Positions 7,996 to 17,438 of a stretch of DNA of 64,000 nucleotides are shown here, in pieces. The stretch comes from Zygotorulaspora mrakii (lineage: Eukaryota; Ascomycota; Saccharomycetes; Saccharomycetales; Saccharomycetaceae). Under the pieces are notes generated by a model. The model had not been told where the DNA came from, searched no databases, and saw only the letters and a list, made by a program, of their open reading frames with translations. The stretch spans positions 248,001 through 312,000 of the forward strand of contig NC_050721.1 of the NCBI RefSeq assembly GCF_013402915.1. The letters run 5' to 3'. The position numbers were made by a program, and so were the translations under genes. Every line of letters starts with the position of its first letter. The stretch's first letter is position 1.

Positions 7996-10476
7996 CTACA
8001 GATAACTTAAAATTTTGAGGGCAAATTCCTTTATATTCAGTGTGTAATCTAGTTTCTCTTGCCATTTAATCAAATCCATTTCTCGTCGACCGGAATCTAA
8101 ATCAATTTGATCCAGCTTGCTAATCTTTGAACCACCAATCCACGCATAACCTAAGTACAACACAATGAATAGAATCGAAGTTAAGTAAGAGGAAACAAAA
8201 TTTCTCGCATTCCAATGGAGGAAATTCTGCAACCCATTCAATACAAGAACCAAAAAAGTTGACAGCATCCCAAAGATACACAAATATGGTTGAAATGGAG
8301 ATTTGTAAGGATATTCTTTTGCATTTCTGGATGTTATGTCTGTTCTTCTTTTCAAGGCATAATAAAGTCTATAAAATGATAAGTTCATGCCAAACCACAT
8401 AATCACACCTCCAGTTGTGCCGAGATTAACCAGTAAGATAAATACTTCTGCCGAAGAACCATTGACAGATAAAAAAGCCAAAAAACCAAAAGCACTGCAC
8501 ATCAACACAGAAACAAATGGAACACCCCTTTTGCTGCAGATAGTAAAGATACTAGGGGCCTTGCCCTGCGTTGCCATTGCATATAGTGTCCTACTTGAAG
8601 CATAGAGTTGCGAACTTGCTGCTGATAATCCTACTGCAACAAAAAAAGATTGCACTATAGTACTCAGTGTACATTGATTACAGGATTTCAACGCTATAAT
8701 CCAGGGTGCTTGGTTAGAGCTTCCTTCAAAATAAGATCCGGGGCCACCACTTGAACCAGAAATTTCACAGTTTAAACCCCCAAGATGAGAAATAATGTCA
8801 GAAATTTGAGCCACATAATTCTCCACTGTCGATGTTGCACGTTCTGAGTAGCGTAGTAGCCTAGGATCTCCACCGTAAACGTTAATTCCCATTACAAATA
8901 TTGAGAGAAGGTAAAAGATAATAATTCTGGTAAAAATTCGTTTTGTCACTAAAGGCACAGCCTTTCTTGGGTTTTGGGCCTCACCAGCAGCGATGAAACC
9001 AACCTCTATACCAACATAAGAAAAAATCGATATCAATATTGCTGCAATGCAGGATAAAAGGACTCCACCGAAACCTCCAATACCATTTAATGAACCGGTG
9101 CCCACATCATTGAGATCAAAAGTTGGTCGAAACGGCCCGTAAGTAATATCAGATCTGGGAGATTTGCTTGACGCCCAATACCGAAAACCAAGATAATCGC
9201 CGTTAAAAGTCCCGACATTGACCACTATCATGAGTACTATGAGAAAAATCACAACCAGTAGCTTGAAGGCACTCAAGAGATATTCAAATTCCCCATAATA
9301 TCTGACATCGAGCAAGTTGATTGAGGCCAAAAGAACGATAAAACAAATGAGAGTTATCATTTGATACTTTGAATTGTATGAAAGAGCATTAAGATCTTCG
9401 ATTGATGCCAGCATCATCAAAGAAGCAGTAAGCTCAGCAGGAAACGCTAAAGCATAAGATATCCAATGGCACCAACCGACACTAAATCCAAATGCATCAC
9501 TTACAAATCTAGAGCACAGTCCTGATATTCCCGTTATCAGCGGGATCAATGCAACAATCTCCGCAAATGATAAGACCGTAGCAACAACCACACAGGCAGC
9601 AAAGGTGAAACCTATTAAAGCACCCAGTGGCCCACCTATAGACAATGCTTTACCAGAATTTAGAAGAAGGCCCACACCTATAGTAGCGCCAAGAGATATC
9701 ATTTGCAGATGCCGCACGTGTAATTTTCGTTGGATTGTGTAAGTATTCGCATGATCCCTTTTCAGTAACCTGCTCCTTGATAATATCGATTTTTTTCCAT
9801 CAGAAGACGCCTTTTTGTTGAAATGTGACATGTTATACGCATTTTCAGCATACTTGCGTTCAAAATCTATAAATCCTTCGGGCATTATATCATCGATAAT
9901 TTCAGTACCGTCAATGGATTGCGAAAAATCCGAGTTGTAAAGCTGCGAAGATGATCCTTGCGCTGATTCATCTGAGGTAACATGACTTTGCATGAACTTC
10001 TTTCGAAGTCTTTCAACGGCTCGATTGAATTTCAATGCTGATCGGGTTCTTCCGGCTTTCATGGGTAAGCTTACCGAACGGTCTGAGGCAGAACGAAGAC
10101 TCCCCACCTCGATCAAGGGCAAAACCATACCCTTATTTGACATTACATTAGTAAGAACACTGAGCTTTTCTCGTAGCTCATTCTCCTGCATCAAAAGCTT
10201 ATTATATTGCTGAAAATCTTCAAAGATAACGTCATTCTGTTGAATTCTTTCGAGATTCATGTATTTCCTCACCAGATAAAACTTATCTTGCATCATAAGC
10301 TCTTCATACTCTCTGGGCAAAGACTCTACAATCTTTTTAAAGTCCTCTGATCTAACAGACCCCCTTTCGGAAGATGAATCAGGTTCTTGATATTCTCCAT
10401 CTTTCACTCTGAGATCTTTGGTTACCATCCGTGGGAAAAGCCCCGGAGCAGCTTTATTTAAGCCGTCCAGTACCAT
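7996..10476 (-). CDS. SSY1: Ssy1-family amino-acid sensor (transporter-like)
   Basis: 826 codons from the first in-frame ATG at 10476 (upstream extension to 10524 would need GTG). A hydrophilic N-terminal domain of about 245 residues precedes a transporter core of the amino-acid permease family with about 12 membrane segments. The core contains GATIGVGLLLNSGKALSIGG, FRYWASSKSPRSDITYG, GDPRLL, SRTLYAMATQGKAP and YPYKSPFQPY. Ordinary permeases have short N-termini; the long one and the C-terminal DQIDLDSGRREMD segment match Ssy1 (YDR160W, 852 aa), the plasma-membrane sensor that signals through Ptr3 and Ssy5 to Stp1/Stp2. The S. cerevisiae SSY1 locus is not near these neighbours, so this may be a second paralogue or a moved gene. 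It is convergent with the preceding plus-strand gene, with about 150 bp between them. Confidence 0.82.
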   Translation of the reverse strand: MVLDGLNKAAPGLFPRMVTKDLRVKDGEYQEPDSSSERGSVRSEDFKKIVESLPREYEELMMQDKFYLVRKYMNLERIQQNDVIFEDFQQYNKLLMQENELREKLSVLTNVMSNKGMVLPLIEVGSLRSASDRSVSLPMKAGRTRSALKFNRAVERLRKKFMQSHVTSDESAQGSSSQLYNSDFSQSIDGTEIIDDIMPEGFIDFERKYAENAYNMSHFNKKASSDGKKSILSRSRLLKRDHANTYTIQRKLHVRHLQMISLGATIGVGLLLNSGKALSIGGPLGALIGFTFAACVVVATVLSFAEIVALIPLITGISGLCSRFVSDAFGFSVGWCHWISYALAFPAELTASLMMLASIEDLNALSYNSKYQMITLICFIVLLASINLLDVRYYGEFEYLLSAFKLLVVIFLIVLMIVVNVGTFNGDYLGFRYWASSKSPRSDITYGPFRPTFDLNDVGTGSLNGIGGFGGVLLSCIAAILISIFSYVGIEVGFIAAGEAQNPRKAVPLVTKRIFTRIIIFYLLSIFVMGINVYGGDPRLLRYSERATSTVENYVAQISDIISHLGGLNCEISGSSGGPGSYFEGSSNQAPWIIALKSCNQCTLSTIVQSFFVAVGLSAASSQLYASSRTLYAMATQGKAPSIFTICSKRGVPFVSVLMCSAFGFLAFLSVNGSSAEVFILLVNLGTTGGVIMWFGMNLSFYRLYYALKRRTDITSRNAKEYPYKSPFQPYLCIFGMLSTFLVLVLNGLQNFLHWNARNFVSSYLTSILFIVLYLGYAWIGGSKISKLDQIDLDSGRREMDLIKWQEKLDYTLNIKEFALKILSYL

Positions 10477-10812
10477 CCATTTACTGTTGTTTTTTAGTAC
10501 CCTTGATTCACTGTAAGCAATCACTTATTTTATGCTCCCTTTCTCGAAGTGCGATTTGATCGTTATCTTGATTTTTCTTCCCTTGACGGCATGAAAATCG
10601 AGTTTAATGTAACTCGGCATAGTGTCTTAAATAATAAACAGCTAAAATAGAAAACCAGTAATTTATCCGCGGAAAACATATATGAGTCGATATAAAGAAG
10701 GACTTCTGTTTTCTTTGTACGCCTGGGTATTTGGATATTTTGATTGGTAAGAATCATCAAAGGGTAGCCTAATATCCTCGCAGGCTGGAAATAACTGGGC
10801 CTTGCTTTACCG

Positions 10813-13038
10813 ATGGATTGGGTAATTCAAGCAGCAAAAAAAAAAACTAAAAGACCACCCGGAGGTTCCAGGTCAATAGTTGAGTCCCTCAATATCTTTA
10901 ATGAGGTAGTGATCGAAGGCCAATCAGAAATAAGCTCGATTCTCAATGAAACAGATCATTGGCTGAAAAGTGAAATAAACACATTTAAAATCGTGGATAC
11001 AGGAACTAGATGTGTAGGTGAGACAAGCTCAATGGTAAGTCCAGAAAAAACGCAGTCTACATTTGATATGGACTATAAACTTGGTTCCAGCCTTAAGAAA
11101 ACAGTACAGGAAAATGAATGCGAAGAGAAAGAGACGCCAGAAGGAACGAAACACGAATTTCCAAGTACGACACCAAAGTCTCTGGCAGAGGATACTACTA
11201 CGGATTTGGTTAGAAGACTACCTGAGCAAAAGATAGGAAGTGAGATTCAAAAAGATGAAAGCAACATGCGTAGTGAAGAAACCACTATTTGGTCACCGTT
11301 CAAACGAGAAAGATCACTTAAAGGGACAATGAATGTTGGTTCGCAAAGCTTGGTAAACAGAGCCATAGCAAATCCACAGTCGTCACCATCTGTGACTTTA
11401 AGAGTCCTAGAATCTGCGAAAGAAACAGTGCGTCATGGAGACACAAGCCCACCTACGAGAAGCTTAAATCAGGTTGTAAAGGATAGATCTCAGAGAAGGT
11501 CAAACATGTTTGTACCGCTGCCAAACAAGGACCCTCTTATTGTTCAGCAAGCAGTTCCAGAAATACCTGCCATAAGTAAAACCGTTATCCCAACTTATAC
11601 AGCTACTGCATCTTATAACCACTTGAAGCAGAAAAGTGAATCTAGCAGATCAGGAAGACTTTCATCGTCAAACCGCGATATACAATTGATGCCATTGAAA
11701 CAAAAAAACCCAAATAAAGAATCTCAAACTTCGGGTCGTGAGATTGAGAAGCTAACATCTCTAAAAGTACCGAAAGCTACAACTAGTGTTTTTGATCGTT
11801 TATCCTCTCTACCGACAAAGTCCTCTGAGAACAAAATTGCGGTTAAGCCAGCAGAAAAAAAGATGTCATCATCATCGTCAATTGACGTGACAGGCTCACC
11901 GATGAGAAGGACGTCTTTTTCCGTTCGATCGAGTGCGATTATAGATACGTCTATACAGGAAACACTTAAAACCATATTCTCTTCAAAAAATCGAAGTCAT
12001 GTGGATCAGAAATCGTACCAGGTGGCGAAACTCCGGTCTGACAAAGCTTCCAAGAATAACAACTTACAAAATAGCGATAAATACGTTCAGGATTCTTCCC
12101 AATCAACCAAGAAGACTCTTGTACCTGTTCACAGTACGCACCTTTCAAATCTCAATAATGGTCCAAGGAAGCAAGCAAAAAGCGAGCAGCATATGTCTTC
12201 CATGGTGGAAATACCTAGTGGGATAGCTCATAACAGAATAAAGTCTCCAACGCGGCAGAACATCAACGAAACGAAGAGCGACAAATCAGCGAGCAGCCAG
12301 ACAGAAAAGTCCATATCTCCAAATTCACTAACACACAGCAACTGCATTCCAACTACCATTCAGCCGTTATTCGAATCAAATGAAGTGAGGAGTCCGTCAC
12401 ACGATAAACGTGGCGAGAACAGGTCAAAGAATCATGATAGGCTAACCAAGTTCCAATTATTACCTCCCATCGAATCTGAAAAGGATGATTTGAAACGTAA
12501 ATTAAGCAAAAGGCTCTCCGAAGTCATGAGGACGCAACAAAATCAACATCGTAGGAAGCAAGATCAACAAAAGAGAAAGTCTAATCTCGAGGAGGATTTC
12601 AAGAGAAGAACAAGACTTTGGAATGAAACCAAAGGAGTTCCTCCAACGGAAAATTCAGCAGGTCTGTCCATTGAAGAGGACGGTAGTCCACAACACCCCG
12701 AAAATAATAATATCTTGCATGACCTGAATGTTGTGGACCACAGAAATATTATTGGTGGAGATTCTCGCCGAAGTGACAATCGGTACGATAATGATAACGA
12801 ATTAGCTAATCAAACATTGCCAGAAATCAACTCTGATTCGGAGGAAGAAGAAGACTATACGATCCCGTCTTGGGCCAGCCCTCCTTATCTACAGCAACAG
12901 CTCTACTTACAACAAAACTGGGATCCAAAAAAGATTTTTGGCCCGTTACCGGCACTACATATCGATCAGATATTTCAGAACTCCAGGTTTAGCAGATTGA
13001 AATCACGACAATCGACAGCGAAAAATAATGCGGTTTAA
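10813..13038 (+). CDS. SLI15: Sli15/INCENP, chromosomal passenger complex subunit
   Basis: 741 codons from an ATG at 10813. The middle is low-complexity, basic and Ser/Lys-rich, with a charged, Lys/Arg/Gln-rich helical stretch at about 555-610. The C-terminal 60 residues carry the IN-box that binds and activates Aurora kinase: IPSWASPPYLQQQL, QNWDPKKIFG and a terminal TSS-like STAKN. S. cerevisiae Sli15 (YBR156C, 698 aa) binds Ipl1 through this box and Bir1-Nbl1 through its N-terminus, and corrects kinetochore attachment on the spindle. Its neighbour CNS1 is convergent, as YBR155W and YBR156C are. The IN-box makes the identification firm even though the rest diverges quickly. Confidence 0.92.
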   Translation: MDWVIQAAKKKTKRPPGGSRSIVESLNIFNEVVIEGQSEISSILNETDHWLKSEINTFKIVDTGTRCVGETSSMVSPEKTQSTFDMDYKLGSSLKKTVQENECEEKETPEGTKHEFPSTTPKSLAEDTTTDLVRRLPEQKIGSEIQKDESNMRSEETTIWSPFKRERSLKGTMNVGSQSLVNRAIANPQSSPSVTLRVLESAKETVRHGDTSPPTRSLNQVVKDRSQRRSNMFVPLPNKDPLIVQQAVPEIPAISKTVIPTYTATASYNHLKQKSESSRSGRLSSSNRDIQLMPLKQKNPNKESQTSGREIEKLTSLKVPKATTSVFDRLSSLPTKSSENKIAVKPAEKKMSSSSSIDVTGSPMRRTSFSVRSSAIIDTSIQETLKTIFSSKNRSHVDQKSYQVAKLRSDKASKNNNLQNSDKYVQDSSQSTKKTLVPVHSTHLSNLNNGPRKQAKSEQHMSSMVEIPSGIAHNRIKSPTRQNINETKSDKSASSQTEKSISPNSLTHSNCIPTTIQPLFESNEVRSPSHDKRGENRSKNHDRLTKFQLLPPIESEKDDLKRKLSKRLSEVMRTQQNQHRRKQDQQKRKSNLEEDFKRRTRLWNETKGVPPTENSAGLSIEEDGSPQHPENNNILHDLNVVDHRNIIGGDSRRSDNRYDNDNELANQTLPEINSDSEEEEDYTIPSWASPPYLQQQLYLQQNWDPKKIFGPLPALHIDQIFQNSRFSRLKSRQSTAKNNAV

Positions 13039-13120
13039 AACTGGACGCTTAACTTAGTGAGAAGCTCCCCTTACGAATGATATTCTACTGAAGCACTATA
13101 TTAGCTAAATACCATTCAAA

Positions 13121-14284
13121 TTATAGGCTAGAACTACCTGAAATATTTGAGATCCTTCTATCCAGTGCCTTTTGCTTGCTCCAATTGCTCAACCACTTCT
13201 CACTTTCGCTTTTAGGAACGAAGTAAATTTTTAAAGCATTATCAAATAGCGGCACATTAGGTTTTTCCATTTTAAGCAAATCATGAATGATGACCTTTTT
13301 ACCGATTTTCACAAGACCGCCATCTTTTACCTCCATGTATGCAACTAGCTTCTTTACAGAAAAATCCTCATGCCCTTGTAACTCAAACCAGTTGGCAGGT
13401 CTCTCCATGACCAACTGAAGAAGCTCAGATATGGACGTCAATTCACTAACTTCACCAACAAAGTCAAATTCGTCTGTAGTAGGATATAATACCAATGCCG
13501 GAAATATCAATTGAGATTCGAAATCCATTGGATCTTCCAATCTAAACTTAGTCTCTCGCACCAATTCAGCTGGTTCCTTCGTATTTACTATTTCAATATT
13601 TCTTAATTTAACTGCATTATCAAGGATTATTTTTAAATTCTCCCCTCTCTTGATTTCTTCTTGTTTTTTCTCCTCTGCTTCCTTTATCTCATGCTCTTTC
13701 TTACTTATGACTTCCTGCAATGACAGCAGAGATTTGTTCTCGGGATCAAAGGTCAAACCAAACCCAACGACACCTTCAGCCTCCCTTAATTTCTTCAATG
13801 CAATGAAAGCTCTCCCCATTCGATAATAACACTTCAAGTTCTTTGGATTAAATTGTAAAGCTGCTTTGCAATCAGTCAAACAGCGTCCGTAGTTTCTGAT
13901 TTCCAGCTCGCATGCAGCACGATTAGCAAATAGAGACTCGTTGATGTTACTGTTACCGCATTCAATCTCAATACCCTTTGTATAGAGCCCACGGGCATCT
14001 TTGTATTTTTTGTGCTTATATAATGCATTGCCTTGCTTTTTAAAGTTTTCTGCTATTTCATGAGGTTCGCCCTCATATGCCAATGCTTTTAATGCTTCCA
14101 GCTCAATATTTTCACCACCTGCACCATCAGAATCATCTAGCTTGGTCATGAAAAATGGCATTCTATTCAGTTCTTCCAACACCTCATCAGTTGTTTTGCC
14201 TTGAAAATCTGAGAGTTGAGGTGGCAATGCCGGATCATTAGGACCAGCTACATATTTTTTAGGTCTCTCATAGTTCTCAGTCAT
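13121..14284 (-). CDS. CNS1: Cns1, TPR co-chaperone of Hsp90
   Basis: 387 codons from an ATG at 14284 (S. cerevisiae Cns1, YBR155W, has 385). Three TPR units occupy about residues 75-200 (ENFKKQGNALYKHKKYKDAR, LFANRAACELEIRNYGRCLT, LKCYYRMGRAFIALKKLREA), followed by a charged helix at about 200-230 and a C-terminal domain with the conserved LVLYPTTDEFDFVGEV. By family knowledge it binds the C-termini of Hsp90 and Hsp70 in the cytosol, is essential, and helps elongation factor 2 mature. SLI15 is convergent on the other side, with 82 bp between the stop codons. Confidence 0.93.
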   Translation of the reverse strand: MTENYERPKKYVAGPNDPALPPQLSDFQGKTTDEVLEELNRMPFFMTKLDDSDGAGGENIELEALKALAYEGEPHEIAENFKKQGNALYKHKKYKDARGLYTKGIEIECGNSNINESLFANRAACELEIRNYGRCLTDCKAALQFNPKNLKCYYRMGRAFIALKKLREAEGVVGFGLTFDPENKSLLSLQEVISKKEHEIKEAEEKKQEEIKRGENLKIILDNAVKLRNIEIVNTKEPAELVRETKFRLEDPMDFESQLIFPALVLYPTTDEFDFVGEVSELTSISELLQLVMERPANWFELQGHEDFSVKKLVAYMEVKDGGLVKIGKKVIIHDLLKMEKPNVPLFDNALKIYFVPKSESEKWLSNWSKQKALDRRISNISGSSSL

Positions 14285-14507
14285 ACTGTAATTGAGCTGT
14301 TGGTCTTACTCCAAGTCTAGTCTCAGTTCCTGCTTCGCGATATTGTCTGTATTTGTCTTCTTCGTCTTTTCTTCGAACATCATCTTGCTTTTTTATTCGA
14401 TTGATATCAGAACACAGGAAAAAGCGATTCCATCAAACTTATTTAAACCTGTTCAGGGAAGAAAACTGTATTATCGAAACTATACAGACTTAATCTAAAT
14501 AATTAAT

Positions 14508-15884
14508 TTACTGTTGGAATTTTTCCCAATTATCCGGCTTTTTGAGACCCTGCGCATCATAATATTGAACGCCACAAGCATAACCTTGAAAGGTAAAATC
14601 GTTGCCTTGGTCACAATCACAATTGTTCTCCTTATATATGGTATTATTCAATGGACAGTTATCGTATGGATTATGATGATATCCTATATCCGAGAAGTAG
14701 TGAATTTTGTCTTTAGATAAAAATAATGAAGCTGCAATGGAATGCACTGGAGCATCACCCCATCTCTCGTAAAAGAAATTACCAGTTCTGTCTAGATAAT
14801 CGAAGTATTCTCTGTAAGCAGGAGACCTCCAAAAGTTCAGATTAGCGATCTCAAAATTTGACCAAAAATGACACAAGTTGTAGGTTTTACCTTTGTCACC
14901 AGAAATAAATTCGACCAAATTGTCATCGGCGATATAATGTGGATTTTTCTTCCAGAAATCCCTCGTACTTTTCCATAAAGTCTCAATCGTTCTCAAATAT
15001 TCATGGATTGTAATTGTGAAACCATAGACTTTTCCCTCATCTTGCATATATTGGAAAACATCATACTTAATGTCACAATATAACCTAGTGCTTGGTTCAA
15101 CACGCCAGTACCAATCATAATCTTCCAAAAGTTTTTGTCTCCAGAAAAATCCGGATTGGAAGCGACACATGTGTCTGTAAGATTCAGAGCCACCGTAAAT
15201 GACAGCGTCCTTGACCATTCTATCTCTCTCCTTTTTAGCTGTCTCCTGATTAACGAAATCAGGATAAGACCAGTGTTCCTTGGGAATCAATCCAAACTCT
15301 GCTTTTGAGCTGATGGTTTTATTGATCTTTGTTTTGAACTCTTCAGTAAACTCTTCGTCATTGAAAAATACCCATGGATAATTGAACTGATGATTGAACT
15401 TGTCTTCGACATTTTTAATTGATGGGAGAATGTCTTCCAGTTCATTGTTTCTCACGAGAACAACGAATGCTGCCTTTGGTTTTTTCCCTTTGTTGGCATA
15501 AGAAGGTGCCATGAATTCCCAAGTGCTCTTGAACGTTTGTGGCTCGTGCGCAGCATCAGCTTCCTCCGCGCTTTCTTTCAAAGCCTGTGCATTCTTATCC
15601 ATTGCCGGCTCATCAAATTCCACCTTACCGTCTTCATGTTGTTGGGCTAGATTCTTCTCAACTTTCTGTCTCTCTTCTTCAACTTCCTTCTCCTTTTCAC
15701 TTAACTGAGGAGTCTCTGAACCACGGAAATAATCAGTCACACCGGTTCCAAGTCCCTTAAACTGCTCGAGGTAGTTGATATCCGTGCTCGAAACATGATC
15801 TGACGACAAAAGTACTATGATAGTAACACAGAGACCTGCCAGCAGAGTGTATCTCAGTATTCTTTTACTAAGAAAGACTGCCAT
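14508..15884 (-). CDS. KRE2: Kre2/Mnt1-type alpha-1,2-mannosyltransferase (GT15)
   Basis: 458 codons from an ATG at 15884. Type II Golgi enzyme: short cytosolic tail, one membrane segment at about residues 10-27, a charged stem to about 120, then a GT15 catalytic domain. Visible family motifs are GGSESYRHMCRFQSGFFWR (231-249), YWRVEP ending at P264, LCHFWSNFEIANLNFWRSPA (337-356) and RWGDAPVHS (374-382). It is closer to Kre2 (YDR483W) than to its duplicate Ktr6 (YPL053C), but it stands for both in this unduplicated order. The reaction is transfer of mannose from GDP-mannose to O-linked and outer-chain N-linked glycans. It is divergent from OAZ1. The third residue of the metal-site motif is Ser (VEPS), where I recall Asp in Kre2. 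Confidence 0.92.
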   Translation of the reverse strand: MAVFLSKRILRYTLLAGLCVTIIVLLSSDHVSSTDINYLEQFKGLGTGVTDYFRGSETPQLSEKEKEVEEERQKVEKNLAQQHEDGKVEFDEPAMDKNAQALKESAEEADAAHEPQTFKSTWEFMAPSYANKGKKPKAAFVVLVRNNELEDILPSIKNVEDKFNHQFNYPWVFFNDEEFTEEFKTKINKTISSKAEFGLIPKEHWSYPDFVNQETAKKERDRMVKDAVIYGGSESYRHMCRFQSGFFWRQKLLEDYDWYWRVEPSTRLYCDIKYDVFQYMQDEGKVYGFTITIHEYLRTIETLWKSTRDFWKKNPHYIADDNLVEFISGDKGKTYNLCHFWSNFEIANLNFWRSPAYREYFDYLDRTGNFFYERWGDAPVHSIAASLFLSKDKIHYFSDIGYHHNPYDNCPLNNTIYKENNCDCDQGNDFTFQGYACGVQYYDAQGLKKPDNWEKFQQ

Positions 15885-16450
15885 CTCGAAAACTCGATCT
15901 CAAGTTCTATATGCAACTGCTTAATCTGTTTTGAAATATATTCTGCCGAAATGGATCCAATCCTCCTCAATAGTTGCCCTTTACTGCTCTATAAAACCTA
16001 TGATTGTGCACGACTTGTTGTTGCAACAGTCGAGTGATCCCCCTTGCCTGGCATCTTATATGTAAGAGATGAAAATTTTTGCCATATTTAGCAAAACGCG
16101 AGAACACCGTTAAGTACCAGTAAGAATGCTAACAAGAATTCAATACAGACGCCTCAGAATGGTTGAGAGACACCTGCTTAATGAGCTGTTGTGTAACGAC
16201 CATTGTTAGTACGTGAAACCACAGTAATAAGTTCCTTTATTGCCCTTGTTTATATTCATAGAGTGAAGAGCGCCATACTTTTTTTCATAAAGAACAGCAC
16301 CGTACGTTGATGCTTTTTCAACACGGTTTTTAACAGTAAGTAGTCTTCATAAAATGAAAGAACCAGGAACTATCAACTCAACCATTTGTCGAAAGAGAAG
16401 TTGAGTGAAGAGAGAGTTTGTTTAAATCATTAAATAGGACTTTGAGCAGA
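15885..16450. promoter_or_regulatory. Divergent KRE2-OAZ1 promoter region
   Basis: 566 bp between divergent genes. It contains an RRPE-like TGAAAATTTTT at 16070-16080 and no open frame worth calling. The OAZ1 leader must lie in the last part. Confidence 0.5.
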
Positions 16451-17297
16451 ATGACTAAGGATATGTTGGCTAAGAAGCGCTCTCGAATAATTGAATTGCT
16501 TTCAACGGAAGAGTTGCAGGAGAAGATATCAGAGCCCAGAAACACAGGAGTTGCTGTGAGCTTCCCAATCACCCGTCTGCTCAAGAATAAGAGACCTGAA
16601 CCCCTGAACGGCAACCAGCAGAGTCAGTTGCATGTATATTGTATAAGGGATGCTGGCTATCACGAGTGGTGCGCGTGACATCGATCGCATACCGTTGGAT
16701 AAGGGGGAGGATGAAACTGAGGTTTACTGGGACGTAATATTACTCACCGAGTCACAGCTGCTACTCCCTGCAGTGGGTGGAGGAGAACTAGGATCTAAAC
16801 AGGTATACAAAGGTTTCCAAAAGCATATTGTCAAAAGGATCGGTGAATCTTTGAGCAGAATCGTGCGACAAAAAAAGAGCACACAAGACAATCCAAGCAC
16901 TTGGAGAAGCCTGGGCGCTACTTATTACATGGTCTACTTGCCTCTGTATTTTTCTGATATAATCTGGTGCAAGTCGGGCTCTATTTATTTCCATGTTTTC
17001 TTACCAGGTTCAAGCCAAAGCGTCGGCGACAAGAAACAATCAAACGAAAAGGAGTGGTTGTTGGCTCTTTTGGAGCTTGCAAGCTCCTTTGACTGCCAGT
17101 TTTTGAGACTATACCTCAGGAGAGATGATAAAAACGGTGTTTTGACATTTCTAAGAAATTTGAACTGGATTGGTGGCAGATTGGTACCCAACGAGGACAG
17201 AAACCAATATATAATAAATTCACCATCGAACGACTCTTCCGTTCAGGATATGCTTCTGGGAGACGAAAGCTTTGTTATTTTAGAATTTGAGTGTTGA
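16451..17297 (+). CDS. OAZ1: Ornithine decarboxylase antizyme, +1 frameshift
   Basis: Two overlapping frames encode one protein. Frame 1 runs from the ATG at 16451 through 75 sense codons to TGA at 16676-16678. The second part is in the +1 frame and runs from 16677 to the stop at 17297. Shifting at GCG-TGA-C gives about 281 residues (S. cerevisiae Oaz1, YPL052W, about 292). The joined sequence matches Oaz1 around the shift (WCA-DI) and at several downstream points: VYWDVILLTESQ, YYMVYLPLYFSDIIWCK, WLLALLEL, FLRNLNWIGGRLV and the C-terminal GDESFVILEFEC. Antizyme binds ornithine decarboxylase and delivers it to the proteasome without ubiquitin. Polyamines raise frameshifting, which gives feedback. 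It is divergent from KRE2 and followed by CWC21. A single-frame gene caller would split or drop it. Confidence 0.95.
16673..16679 (+). promoter_or_regulatory. Programmed +1 ribosomal frameshift site GCG-TGA-C
   Basis: In frame 1 the last sense codon is GCG (16673-16675), followed by the stop TGA and a C. Skipping the T at 16676 puts GAC (16677-16679) in frame, giving Ala-Asp. This is the heptamer used by S. cerevisiae OAZ1, where slow termination at UGA-C and the P-site GCG allow the +1 shift. Confidence 0.93.
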
Positions 17298-17438
17298 AAG
17301 CGGGAAGAATCGAACCCGGCCCGAATGAAATTTGATTATGTTTACTTAACAACTGGCTTGTTAACAAGGTTACCTATGTAAAATTTATGAGATATGTACT
17401 ATTAAAGCAGTTTGTATTTTACTCACGAGACGTAAGGC

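Noticed and set aside
17298..17400. Complete tRNA gene on the minus strand after OAZ1
   Set aside because: Only a T-arm-like 19 bp is visible. No acceptor pairing, D-arm or Pol III terminator in the right place.
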